5,754 bases of DNA from Phycisphaerales bacterium. Its GTDB lineage: Bacteria > Planctomycetota > Phycisphaerae > Phycisphaerales > SM1A02. This document shows positions 1 through 5,666 of the stretch, piece after piece. Made by a program: the position numbers and the translations under genes. Each line of letters starts with the position of its first letter. The stretch's first letter is position 1. A model generated the notes under the pieces. That model was given only the letters and a program-made list of their open reading frames with translations, ran no database searches and had not been told where the DNA came from. The DNA lies in NCBI GenBank assembly GCA_003520025.1, contig DOVP01000181.1, positions 1,170 through 6,923 of the forward strand, read 5' to 3'.

Positions 1-309
1 CACGGCATGGGTGTCGAGTGTGCTGAGGCCCTCGCCGAACTCTGGCATCAACGGATGCGGCAGGAACTTGGCATCGTCGGAGATGACAGCCCGCACATCA
101 AGGAACTGTTTCAGCAGAAGTACCGGGGAAGCCGGTACTCATTCGGCTATCCGGCGTGTCCGGACATGGTCGATCAGGAGAAACTTTTCCGCCTGTTACG
201 CCCCGATCGAATCGGTTGCGAACTGACCGAGAATTATCAGATCGATCCTGAACAAAGCACCAGCGCCATTGTGGTTCATCATCCGGAAGCCAAGTACTTC
301 AACGTATAG
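1..309 (+). CDS. metH: Cobalamin-dependent methionine synthase, C-terminal fragment
   Basis: This is the 3' end of a gene that enters from the left edge; 102 residues are visible and the frame is open from base 1, so the ATG at 7 is internal and not a start. MetH transfers a methyl group from methyltetrahydrofolate through cobalamin to homocysteine in the cytoplasm. The visible part belongs to the C-terminal activation domain, which binds AdoMet and supports reductive reactivation of oxidised cobalamin. The diagnostic motif is RYSFGYPACPD at fragment residues 45-55, matching the AdoMet-binding RxxxGYPACP pattern. It is followed by IGCELTENYQIDPEQSTSA and the typical ending HHPEAKYFNV. The protein ends at TAG 307-309, directly before the A-tract of the downstream hairpin, and converges on the RRM gene. 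Identity is very secure; the N-terminal domains cannot be assessed. Confidence 0.94.
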   Translation, partial: HGMGVECAEALAELWHQRMRQELGIVGDDSPHIKELFQQKYRGSRYSFGYPACPDMVDQEKLFRLLRPDRIGCELTENYQIDPEQSTSAIVVHHPEAKYFNV

Positions 310-347
310 AAAAAGACACCGGCCGCTGCGATTTACAGCGGCCGGTG
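310..347 (-). terminator. Rho-independent terminator of the RRM gene
   Basis: A perfect 12-bp inverted repeat (317-328 pairs with 336-347, GC-rich) encloses a 7-nt loop. Read on the minus strand, the stem is followed at once by TCTTTTTCT, the T-tract expected of an intrinsic terminator. It lies 31 bp past the RRM stop codon. On the plus strand the stem is followed by CGGTAGTT with no T-tract, so it would end metH transcription only weakly, although the preceding A-run gives it the look of a partly shared convergent terminator. The T-tract abuts the metH stop codon. Confidence 0.8.
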
Positions 348-378
348 CGGTAGTTCACAAGGTGAACACGTCGTAAGG

Positions 379-624
379 TCAGTGCGTCTTGGCGCGTGCC
401 TCGTTGACGTTGATGGCGCGACCATCAAGGTCCAGGCCATTGAGGGCCTCGATGGCCTTGCGGGCCTCGTCATCGCTCATCTCGACAAATCCGAAGCCAC
501 GGGAGCGGCCGGTGTCACGGTCAAGAACGACGTTCGCAGCGGTTACGGAACCGTGCTCGGAGAACATTTCGACGAGATCGTTATCACGAACGCGCCACGG
601 CAAATTTCCAACAAAAAGCTTCAC
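379..624 (-). CDS. Single-domain RRM RNA-binding protein
   Basis: This 81-residue protein is essentially one RNA recognition motif (RRM_1). RNP2 is KLFVGNL at residues 2-8 and RNP1 is RGFGFVEM at 42-49, with the RNA-stacking aromatics at F4, F44 and F46. The DRDTGRSRGF run before RNP1 is typical of bacterial Rbp-type proteins. There is no Gly-rich tail; the C-terminus is a short NEARAKTH. It is expected to bind single-stranded RNA in the cytoplasm, in cyanobacterial relatives often linked to cold response; no target can be inferred. I chose GTG 622-624 because GAGG lies 8 nt upstream and because the family starts right before K-L-F-V-G-N. A longer reading from GTG 649-651 adds nine residues but has no Shine-Dalgarno. 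The gene is probably monocistronic, with a 214-bp upstream gap and its own terminator at 310-347. Confidence 0.9.
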   Translation of the reverse strand: MKLFVGNLPWRVRDNDLVEMFSEHGSVTAANVVLDRDTGRSRGFGFVEMSDDEARKAIEALNGLDLDGRAINVNEARAKTH

Positions 625-632
625 GGGAAAAA

Positions 633-636
633 CCTC
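633..636 (-). promoter_or_regulatory. Shine-Dalgarno that favours the short RRM start
   Basis: GAGG on the minus strand lies 8 nt before GTG 622-624. The alternative start at 649-651 is preceded by a pyrimidine-rich TTCTTCTCTTCCT with no purine-rich site. This supports the 81-residue form. Confidence 0.5.
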
Positions 637-691
637 GAACAGAGCAGTCACAGGAAGAGAAGAACCCGGGACCCACCTGTGACATCAGGCT

Positions 692-729
692 CCGAGATCT
701 CGGCCGACTTGGCCGCGTCGCGTATTGTA
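692..729 (-). promoter_or_regulatory. Putative promoter and structured leader of the RRM gene
   Basis: On the minus strand a -10-like TACAAT occurs (bases 724-729); no convincing -35 was found at the usual spacing. Just downstream come a small stem (CGGCC 701-705 with GGCCG 711-715) and a perfect 12-bp palindrome CCGAGATCTCGG (692-703), which overlap and so could be alternative structures. If transcription starts near 717, the leader would be about 90 nt long. Long leaders occur on cold-regulated RNA-binding protein genes, but regulation here is only a guess. The rest of 730-838 shows nothing clear. Confidence 0.3.
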
Positions 730-838
730 CGGTCACCCGGAAGGGATTGGTAGAGGGCCGGGAGAAGGGGGATTATTTGGCGATCAACCGAGCCTGAAGG
801 CCTTGTTTTGGGCCATTTCGATCCATACGGTGGGCACA

Positions 839-1447
839 TTATTCAGGCCGTTCCGGGAGATCGTGGACATGGGTGCGTTTGCCCGCCCATTTACTGAGTA
901 TCTCGACCGCAACCTGAGCCCCGATGCCAGCCGCGATCGCGAACTGACTGGAACCTCCACCGAGAAGACCTGCGACGTGCAGGTTTGGCGAAACCTGATA
1001 CACGCCATCATGCTGGAGCGAGATTCGATCGGGTTTGCCACCTCGTGGGTGTGGTGCCGGCGAGACCGGGAGTCCTTCAAATTCCCAACGCTTGTAGCCG
1101 GTGGCCAGAATGAGGATGGGCGTGGAGTGCATGTCACCGGTTTCGGTGACGACGTTCCATGCCTGATCACAGCGTTCAATATGTACGACATGACCTGTCA
1201 GGTGGGTGGCAGCCGGGTACTGGGCCAGTTGTTCCCGCATGGTCTGGAGCACTGCGGTGCCATCTGTTCCGGGGGTGATTCCAGGGGCGTTGAACAGGCG
1301 GGCCTTTTCGAGGTCGCTGCGTCCATCTCCGATCAGCAGTACGCGGCGATCGTCCCACCATCTCTTGACATGGGCCGATGCGAGCGTCATGGCACACGAG
1401 AGTCCCCCCACGCCGTCGCCGATTACGATGACATCAAACGGTTGCAT
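839..1447 (-). CDS. Short thioredoxin-reductase-like FAD-binding protein
   Basis: A 202-residue cytoplasmic protein with the dinucleotide-binding signature of the FAD/NAD(P) oxidoreductase superfamily. DVIVIGDGVGGLS holds GxGxxG at residues 10-15, ILILATGYKR at 111-120 is the second conserved FAD-fold motif, and the C-terminus (VAG, then SSQFAIAAGIGAQVA, 158-180) resembles the last FAD-binding helix of thioredoxin reductases. It is about 100 residues shorter than those enzymes: the NADPH-binding domain and CxxC centre are missing, and only C18 and C93 are present. Residue 161 is Leu where the usual 'GD' Asp that contacts FAD would be. The ATG is fixed by an in-frame TGA immediately before it, but no good Shine-Dalgarno is visible. 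It follows the PPOX gene by 81 bp, so co-transcription is plausible. Substrate and electron donor are unknown; it could be an FAD-dependent oxidase or reductase, or a degenerate relative. Confidence 0.82.
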   Translation of the reverse strand: MQPFDVIVIGDGVGGLSCAMTLASAHVKRWWDDRRVLLIGDGRSDLEKARLFNAPGITPGTDGTAVLQTMREQLAQYPAATHLTGHVVHIERCDQAWNVVTETGDMHSTPILILATGYKRWEFEGLPVSPAPHPRGGKPDRISLQHDGVYQVSPNLHVAGLLGGGSSQFAIAAGIGAQVAVEILSKWAGKRTHVHDLPERPE

Positions 1448-1528
1448 TCAGAGAAGGGTAGTTCCGCGACGCTCAAGGTGGCGGAGGAGATCCCCGTGCG
1501 GGGACAACAGGACGATTCACGCCCATGG

Positions 1529-2089
1529 TCAGGATCGCTCGGTCCAGTACGTCGCGCCAGGCAGGCCGTCGATGCTGGTGGCATTGTGCTCGATGATGTA
1601 ATCACGCATCTCGCCTTCATCTTGTTTCTCGATGAGTTCCGGAATCGTGGTGCGATGCCCCCCAAAGTCGTATCGGGGCACCCCAAACCCACAGGAAAAC
1701 GCGATCCGATCGACCCGCTGCCGAATAATGCTTCTGCAAATCGGCTGATTCGGGAAGTTGGCCCGCAGCGTGTCGAATTCGACATGATCTGGCTCGATCA
1801 CCTCGGCATGTCCTTGGAGTCGCAAGATGCCCGGTTTCTCATCAAACGAGCAGAGCATGATGCACAGTCGCCCATTTTCTCTGACGTGCGCCGTTGTTTC
1901 GATACCGCTTCCGTAGAGGTCCAGCCAGGCGATCGTCTGTTCGTCTATTACCTGGAGCATGCCCGCAAGTCCCTTGGGCGACAGGTTGATGTGCCCATCC
2001 ACAGCCAGTGGCGCGGTTGCGACGAAGAACACGTGCTGCGCCTCGATGAACGTCCGGTGCTTCTGACTGATCGTCGCCTGCTCGGCCAT
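1529..2089 (-). CDS. Pyridoxamine 5'-phosphate oxidase family (PPOX-class) flavin-binding protein
   Basis: The 186-residue protein has the split-barrel PPOX look. The N-terminal strand FFVATAPL (21-28) leads to GHINLSPKGL (32-41), then WLDLYGSGIETTAHVREN (55-72) and the strand GRLCIMLCSF (73-82); a C-terminal CGFGVPRYDF (133-142) is typical of the short PPOX-like subgroup, not of true PdxH. Family members bind FMN or F420 and act as cytoplasmic reductases or oxidases; the substrate cannot be assigned, and I would not call it vitamin B6 biosynthesis. The ATG at 2087-2089 was chosen because GGTGGAG lies 5 nt upstream; an in-frame ATG at 2132-2134 would add 15 residues unlike the family and lies at the edge of a palindrome. 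It is the first gene of a probable pair with the FAD protein downstream, separated from the protease by 125 bp. Confidence 0.88.
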   Translation of the reverse strand: MAEQATISQKHRTFIEAQHVFFVATAPLAVDGHINLSPKGLAGMLQVIDEQTIAWLDLYGSGIETTAHVRENGRLCIMLCSFDEKPGILRLQGHAEVIEPDHVEFDTLRANFPNQPICRSIIRQRVDRIAFSCGFGVPRYDFGGHRTTIPELIEKQDEGEMRDYIIEHNATSIDGLPGATYWTERS

Positions 2090-2094
2090 GGCAT

Positions 2095-2101
2095 CTCCAC
2101 C
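2095..2101 (-). promoter_or_regulatory. Shine-Dalgarno of the PPOX gene
   Basis: GGTGGAG on the minus strand sits 5 nt upstream of ATG 2087-2089. It decides between this start and the longer in-frame reading from 2134. Confidence 0.6.
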
Positions 2102-2120
2102 GCGAAGATCCACCGTTGTG

Positions 2121-2132
2121 GCGGGATCCCGC
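2121..2132. repeat. Perfect 12-bp palindrome upstream of the PPOX gene
   Basis: GCGGGATCCCGC reads the same on both strands and lies 31 bp before the PPOX start codon, in the 125-bp gap after the protease gene. It could be an operator for the PPOX/flavoprotein pair or a small hairpin in its leader. A 12-bp palindrome is expected about once or twice by chance in a window of this size, so only its placement is suggestive. Confidence 0.35.
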
Positions 2133-2198
2133 ATGCAGCACAGTATCGCCGATCATCCGCCAACCCGCGATGTCGCCACCGACGGAAGTCCGACGGCA

Positions 2199-2232
2199 TG
2201 GGGACGTGCGTCGGTCAGACGCACGGTCCCCA
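2199..2232 (-). terminator. Strong hairpin holding the protease stop codon in its loop
   Basis: TGGGGACGTGCGTC (2199-2212) pairs with 2218-2232 over 14 bp with a single bulged G (2225/2226). The 5-nt loop contains the TGA stop of the protease (2215-2217). On the minus-strand transcript the left arm encodes the final codons Gly-Pro-Cys-Val and the right arm is 3' UTR. No T-tract follows, so it may act as a transcript-end stabiliser or a weak or factor-assisted terminator rather than a classical intrinsic one. Confidence 0.5.
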
Positions 2233-5200
2233 CGCATCAATCACGAGCAGGAGGTCTGCCACATCGACGACACCATTGCCATCGACATCGCCCGAGGGAT
2301 CGGTAGTGCCGTAGACTGCGATCACGGCAAGCAGGTCATCTACGCCGGTTGTCCCGTCGCCGTTGATATCGCCAACGCACTGTTCCTCACAGTCGATCAG
2401 CACCGTGCCCGTCCCCTCGTCGCTGCTGTTGTAGCCGCCGACGCGGATGAGGAAGGTTTGACCTTCGAAGACGGTGGCGGTCAGGTGCGAGGTGTAGCCT
2501 CCGCAACCCGGACCGTCATCATTGCAGGCCAAGAGATCAGAATCATCTGGTGGACAGGAACCGCTGTCGTGGTAGACCACCAGATCGGTGTCGTAGTCGG
2601 CGATGTCGCAGGTCGAAACGGTCAACTCGCCGGTGCAAGGTGCCGTCCAGCGGTACCAGAGATCGTTGTAGGTCTGGCCGTCCCACTGGCAGTCGGAATG
2701 GAGAACACCATCCGTGTCTGCGCACCGCGTGTCGAAGTCATGGGATCCACTCGCGATTGTCTCGGCATCGGAACAATCGTCGTTGGCCGCACCTTCGTAG
2801 AGGTGGAACGTCACCTGGACACTGCCGAAGTTGTTCTCAGTCCAGCCACCGACTCTGACCAGGAGGCTTTGTCCCTGTGATACGGGGACATTGACCGTCG
2901 ATGTGTTTGGATAACTCGAGCAGGTGGGGGACTGGTCGTTGCAGTCGAGCATGGTTCCGCCGCAACCACTTGTGTTGTCGTAGACGGCGATCACGGTATC
3001 GACCCCGCCGACACCGCAGGTGTTGACGTGGAAGGTTCCCGTGCAGGCCGCGGTGTACTCGTACCAGACATCCTTGAAGATCGTGTCGTGTCCGCAGGTG
3101 ATATCGGTAGGTCCGTCGCTTTGAGCACAGGTTGTGTCAACGTTCCACGTGCCATTGCCACGAGAGATCGCATTTTCGCACGTATCATTTTCGACAGAGT
3201 CGGTCTGGCTGATGGTCAGCGTGCCGGTGCCGGTCGTTGATTCAGAGAAACTGCCGAGCCTGATGAGATACGTCTGTCCCGCTTGGACATCGGCGCTGAT
3301 GGAAGACTGGACGCTGCAGGAATCATCATTGCAGGCGAGTTCCTCACTGTCGTTGGGTGGACAGACGCCGTCGTCCTCGTAGAACGCCAGAATGGTGTCG
3401 AAGTCGGTGTCGTCGCAGGTATCGACCGTGACCGTTCCGTCGCAGGTCGGGGTGTACTCGAACCAGATGTCGTTGTAGGCGGTGTTGCCGGAGTTGCCGC
3501 AATCCAGATGGGGATACCCGTCTGTCGAGCCGCCATTGTTGGTGAACGAATAGGAGCTGCCGCTTGTGACGACTTCCGCATTCGAGCAGAGATCATTGTC
3601 GGGGCGGATGTCGATTTGCGATGCGAAGAAGGTGGCATTGTTGAACCCGTGGCCGTCGGATGTCCAATTGTCGCCGTCGTAGGTGACGATCATTCCGGGC
3701 CAGTAGGTGCCCGGTTCGATGCTTGATGGAACTGCCAGCGTGTAATCGCCGACGGACCAGTTCTCCGCACCCAAACTGTTCCAGTAGACATAGCCGTCGC
3801 ACTTTGGGTCGCTTGTTGTGATGTTCTGATTTGTTGAGAGATAGAATCGAACCCGGACGTCGGAGGTCGCGCTGCTGGACATGTTCTCGACGGCGATATT
3901 TTCAAAAGTGATTGATTCGCCGGCGTGGTATCGCGATTTGTCGGTCGTAGAATTCGTCAACGAACCATTGTTCGAGTAGTAGGATTCGCAGCCCAGATCG
4001 ACAAGTGAGATGATTGAAGTTTGGTCGTCATAAGAATTGCGGATGGCCCATGCGTCACCGGACTGAATTCCTCGTCCAGTCTCGACGATGTCCGCATAGA
4101 GAGAATGCATCACAGTCAGGCGGTTATAGTCATAGGTTTCCGCGCAACCGGTGCCTCCTGAAGTGCCGATGATGTAGCCAAAGACATGCCCGATTTCATG
4201 GATTGTGGTCGGTTGGTAGGGCGCTGGGTCGAAGTCTGCCTGAAACCAGTTATCGAAGTTGTCCGTCCAGTTGTAGGACGGGTTGAAGAAGACATCGCTT
4301 TCATTGAGGGAACCCGAGTCGCAGAGCGAACCCGCCCACCAAATGGTGACCCCCAGTGTCGTGGCACCCCAAGTGTAGGAGTAGCCACCGTCACTCAGAT
4401 CGGAGTTGCTGGGGAAGCCTCCGAATTCATTCCAGCCGTTGTCGGCCCCGAATGTGCCCCAACTTTCGTAGGTGCGGTAAATGTCCATCCACTGGTTCCA
4501 GCACCACAACGCCCAGTTGTCTTCGTTCCAGTTCCACCAGTCTTCAGGAACCATCTCTAGATCGATGGTGAGGTCATGAGAGCCGCAGATGCAGATAGGG
4601 CTGGATCCGCGGTCAGCCCCTTGGCTTCCAGTGGGGTTCACCGCCCACGAAGGAGGTCCTTTCACTGGCCGCGTGTGCGGAGGTGCAGGCGGGACGTGTC
4701 TCTCCGGTTCATCTGAGGGCGTGTCCGCTTGTGTCGCAGGGTTCGCCGGTTCGACTTGCGCAAGTTGCACGGTGATATCCCAATCGTCCGGATTGTTCTG
4801 CAGCTCTTCGCGGATGTGATCCTTGAATGTGGCGAGCGTCATGAGCGTGCCTCGTTCGGGGATGGTCCGCGCAGTTGAAGCAATGGCACCGTCTGCCGGA
4901 ATTGCCGCTGGACTCATGTCGTGAAGCGGTTGGAAGACTGCAACAGATCCTTCGAAGTGGTCCACGTATGGCGACTGCTGAATGCGGTTTGCAGTGATTG
5001 CGGTGATGCCTCGACCGGAGGTCCGCATCGCAAGAGGGGGGCTGCTCGGTCCCTGTTCGCGAATCCGGAACACACCTTGATCGCCACCGAGTACGGGATT
5101 CCAGTACCGATCACCATCGAGCATCGTGAAGAGCAGCACCCGTTCGCCCTCTTGGAACGAAGGTGTGCCACCTACACCCATGCTGATGCCGTCAACCGTT

Positions 5201-5466
5201 CCGCCCGGGAGGGGCAGAATGAAGTCGTTGCCGATGAAGGACCTTGCGATCGGATCGGCGTGAACAAGATCGATCACCTCGAACGCGATCTCGGTGTGGA
5301 TGACGCCATGCTCGTCCTGCCAAGTCACGGATTCGCCGACTCGGGCATCGACGATGGCTTGACTGGTGTGCACCAGTTCGGGGAAGTTCATGTACCGGTG
5401 AGCGGCTTCAGCCCACGCCGTGCAGGCGAAGACAACGAGCAGTCCATTGAGCAGCGACTTGGTCAT
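2215..5466 (-). CDS. Secreted matrixin-like metalloprotease with CARDB-like, Cys-rich repeat and dockerin modules
   Basis: A 1083-residue exported multidomain protein. In order: signal peptide 1-21 (hydrophobic LLNGLLVVFACTAWA, AEA cleavage site); an N-terminal module about 24-140 (HTSQAIVDARVGES...); a Pro-rich linker about 239-290; a matrixin (M10-type) catalytic region about 297-480 with DVFFNPSYNWTDNF (391-404) resembling the strand before the active site of matrix metalloproteases, HEIGHVFGY (423-431) and a Met-turn VMHS (452-455); a CARDB-like beta domain about 500-620; three Cys-rich repeats 623-1026; and a dockerin 1030-1083. It probably cuts peptides outside the cytoplasm, with the repeats serving adhesion or stability. 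The usual third ligand position, 433, is Ile, so activity is not certain. AAGGAG lies 6 nt before the ATG. The gene starts 195 bp after the glyS tail; the only AT-rich stretch in that gap, 5586-5606, is the likeliest promoter site. Confidence 0.88.
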   Translation of the reverse strand: MTKSLLNGLLVVFACTAWAEAAHRYMNFPELVHTSQAIVDARVGESVTWQDEHGVIHTEIAFEVIDLVHADPIARSFIGNDFILPLPGGTVDGISMGVGGTPSFQEGERVLLFTMLDGDRYWNPVLGGDQGVFRIREQGPSSPPLAMRTSGRGITAITANRIQQSPYVDHFEGSVAVFQPLHDMSPAAIPADGAIASTARTIPERGTLMTLATFKDHIREELQNNPDDWDITVQLAQVEPANPATQADTPSDEPERHVPPAPPHTRPVKGPPSWAVNPTGSQGADRGSSPICICGSHDLTIDLEMVPEDWWNWNEDNWALWCWNQWMDIYRTYESWGTFGADNGWNEFGGFPSNSDLSDGGYSYTWGATTLGVTIWWAGSLCDSGSLNESDVFFNPSYNWTDNFDNWFQADFDPAPYQPTTIHEIGHVFGYIIGTSGGTGCAETYDYNRLTVMHSLYADIVETGRGIQSGDAWAIRNSYDDQTSIISLVDLGCESYYSNNGSLTNSTTDKSRYHAGESITFENIAVENMSSSATSDVRVRFYLSTNQNITTSDPKCDGYVYWNSLGAENWSVGDYTLAVPSSIEPGTYWPGMIVTYDGDNWTSDGHGFNNATFFASQIDIRPDNDLCSNAEVVTSGSSYSFTNNGGSTDGYPHLDCGNSGNTAYNDIWFEYTPTCDGTVTVDTCDDTDFDTILAFYEDDGVCPPNDSEELACNDDSCSVQSSISADVQAGQTYLIRLGSFSESTTGTGTLTISQTDSVENDTCENAISRGNGTWNVDTTCAQSDGPTDITCGHDTIFKDVWYEYTAACTGTFHVNTCGVGGVDTVIAVYDNTSGCGGTMLDCNDQSPTCSSYPNTSTVNVPVSQGQSLLVRVGGWTENNFGSVQVTFHLYEGAANDDCSDAETIASGSHDFDTRCADTDGVLHSDCQWDGQTYNDLWYRWTAPCTGELTVSTCDIADYDTDLVVYHDSGSCPPDDSDLLACNDDGPGCGGYTSHLTATVFEGQTFLIRVGGYNSSDEGTGTVLIDCEEQCVGDINGDGTTGVDDLLAVIAVYGTTDPSGDVDGNGVVDVADLLLVIDAWGPCV
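2218..2382 (-). other. Type I dockerin module coding region (protein residues 1029-1083)
   Basis: Two calcium-loop repeats are visible: DINGDGTTGVDDLLAVIAVYG from D1033 and DVDGNGVVDVADLLLVIDAWG from D1060 (shown here only as the motif D-x-[ND]-G-[DN]-G followed eight residues on by DLL). C1030 just before and C1082 at the end bracket the module and may pair. In cellulosomes dockerins bind cohesins; in Planctomycetota they end many exported proteins without known cohesin partners, so a sorting, folding or surface-attachment role is only inferred. Confidence 0.85.
2389..3600 (-). repeat. Three tandem Cys-rich pre-peptidase-type repeats
   Basis: Protein repeats at residues 623-753 (bases 3208-3600), 759-889 (2800-3192) and 895-1026 (2389-2784). 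Each opens with N-D-x-C-x-[ND]-A, passes through a D-[ILV]-W-[FY]-x-[YW]-T core, a V-[DNS]-T-C-x(4-5)-D-T strand, and ends with the strand Q-x-[FYL]-L-[IV]-R-[LV]-G. Cysteines keep near-constant spacing (in repeat 2, C763, 780, 791, 808, 817, 835, 842, 849). They resemble the PPC (bacterial pre-peptidase C-terminal) fold common beside secreted proteases. The repeats differ considerably, indicating an old duplication rather than a recent DNA-level one. Confidence 0.8.
4174..4200 (-). other. Zinc-binding active-site motif of the metalloprotease
   Basis: These bases encode HEIGHVFGY (residues 423-431). H423 and H427 are the expected zinc ligands, E424 the general base and G430 the metzincin glycine. 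The next position used by metzincins for the third ligand (433) is Ile. No His occurs between 427 and the Met-turn His454; C441, E443 and D446 are the nearby candidates. Confidence 0.8.
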
Positions 5467-5618
5467 GGCGGTCTCCTTCTCCAGCGGCTGAAGGCATACT
5501 GCGCTCGCCGCCGCATCTTGCGTTGTACCGCACCGCCACGTGGTTCCGCAAGGGGAAAGGTGGCATATGGGGCGATCGGGACGCGAATAGCATTATTGTT
5601 GCAACAGGAGCGAAGGAA

Positions 5619-5666
5619 GCCCTTGCAGGGCAAGAGGATGCGGCGTTTGCTGAGGAGGGGCTCAGC
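5619..5666 (-). terminator. Two weak hairpins after the glycyl-tRNA synthetase tail
   Basis: A 6-bp stem, GCTGAG (5649-5654) with CTCAGC (5661-5666), overlaps the synthetase stop codon. A second stem, GCCCT (5619-5623) with AGGGC (5627-5631), has a 3-nt loop and is followed on the minus strand by TTCCTT. Neither is a convincing terminator alone, so read-through into the protease gene is possible. Confidence 0.25.

Noticed and set aside
379..651. Longer RRM protein starting at GTG 649-651
   Set aside because: No ribosome binding site, and nine extra residues not seen in the family; the GTG at 622-624 has GAGG at good spacing. It cannot be fully excluded.
648..839. A 63-codon minus-strand frame joined by TAATG to the flavoprotein stop and by GTGA to the long RRM start
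   Set aside because: The junctions look like translational coupling, but it has no Shine-Dalgarno, uses codons rare in its neighbours (ATA, AGG, ACA), resembles no family, and covers the putative RRM promoter and palindromes.
839..1447. Flavoprotein as a frameshifted remnant of full-length thioredoxin reductase
   Set aside because: The frame is continuous with intact N- and C-terminal motifs, and the other frames nearby show no NADPH-domain or CxxC text, so it is a short protein rather than a broken gene.
1491..1504. Short inverted repeat TCCCCG-TG-CGGGGA between the PPOX and flavoprotein genes
   Set aside because: Only a 5-6 bp stem with a tiny loop and no T-tract; not enough to call a terminator or attenuator.
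2179..2196. Direct repeat CCGACGG (two copies, 11 bp apart) downstream of the protease
   Set aside because: Seven-base repeats are expected by chance in GC-rich DNA, and no further copies form an array.
725..2314. A 529-codon open frame on the plus strand opposite the flavoprotein and PPOX genes
   Set aside because: It is antisense to two genes with clear family motifs, has no recognisable domain, and long antisense frames are common in GC-rich DNA with biased third positions.
2116..2880. A 254-codon plus-strand open frame opposite the dockerin and third repeat
   Set aside because: Its repetitive Val/Ala/Asp/Ile text is the mirror image of the Asp- and Gly-rich calcium loops and repeats on the other strand.
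5586..5606. AT-rich segment with GTTGCAAC upstream of the protease as a sigma-70 promoter
   Set aside because: No hexamer pair with a 16-18 bp spacer could be found, so it is mentioned only as the likeliest place for a promoter.
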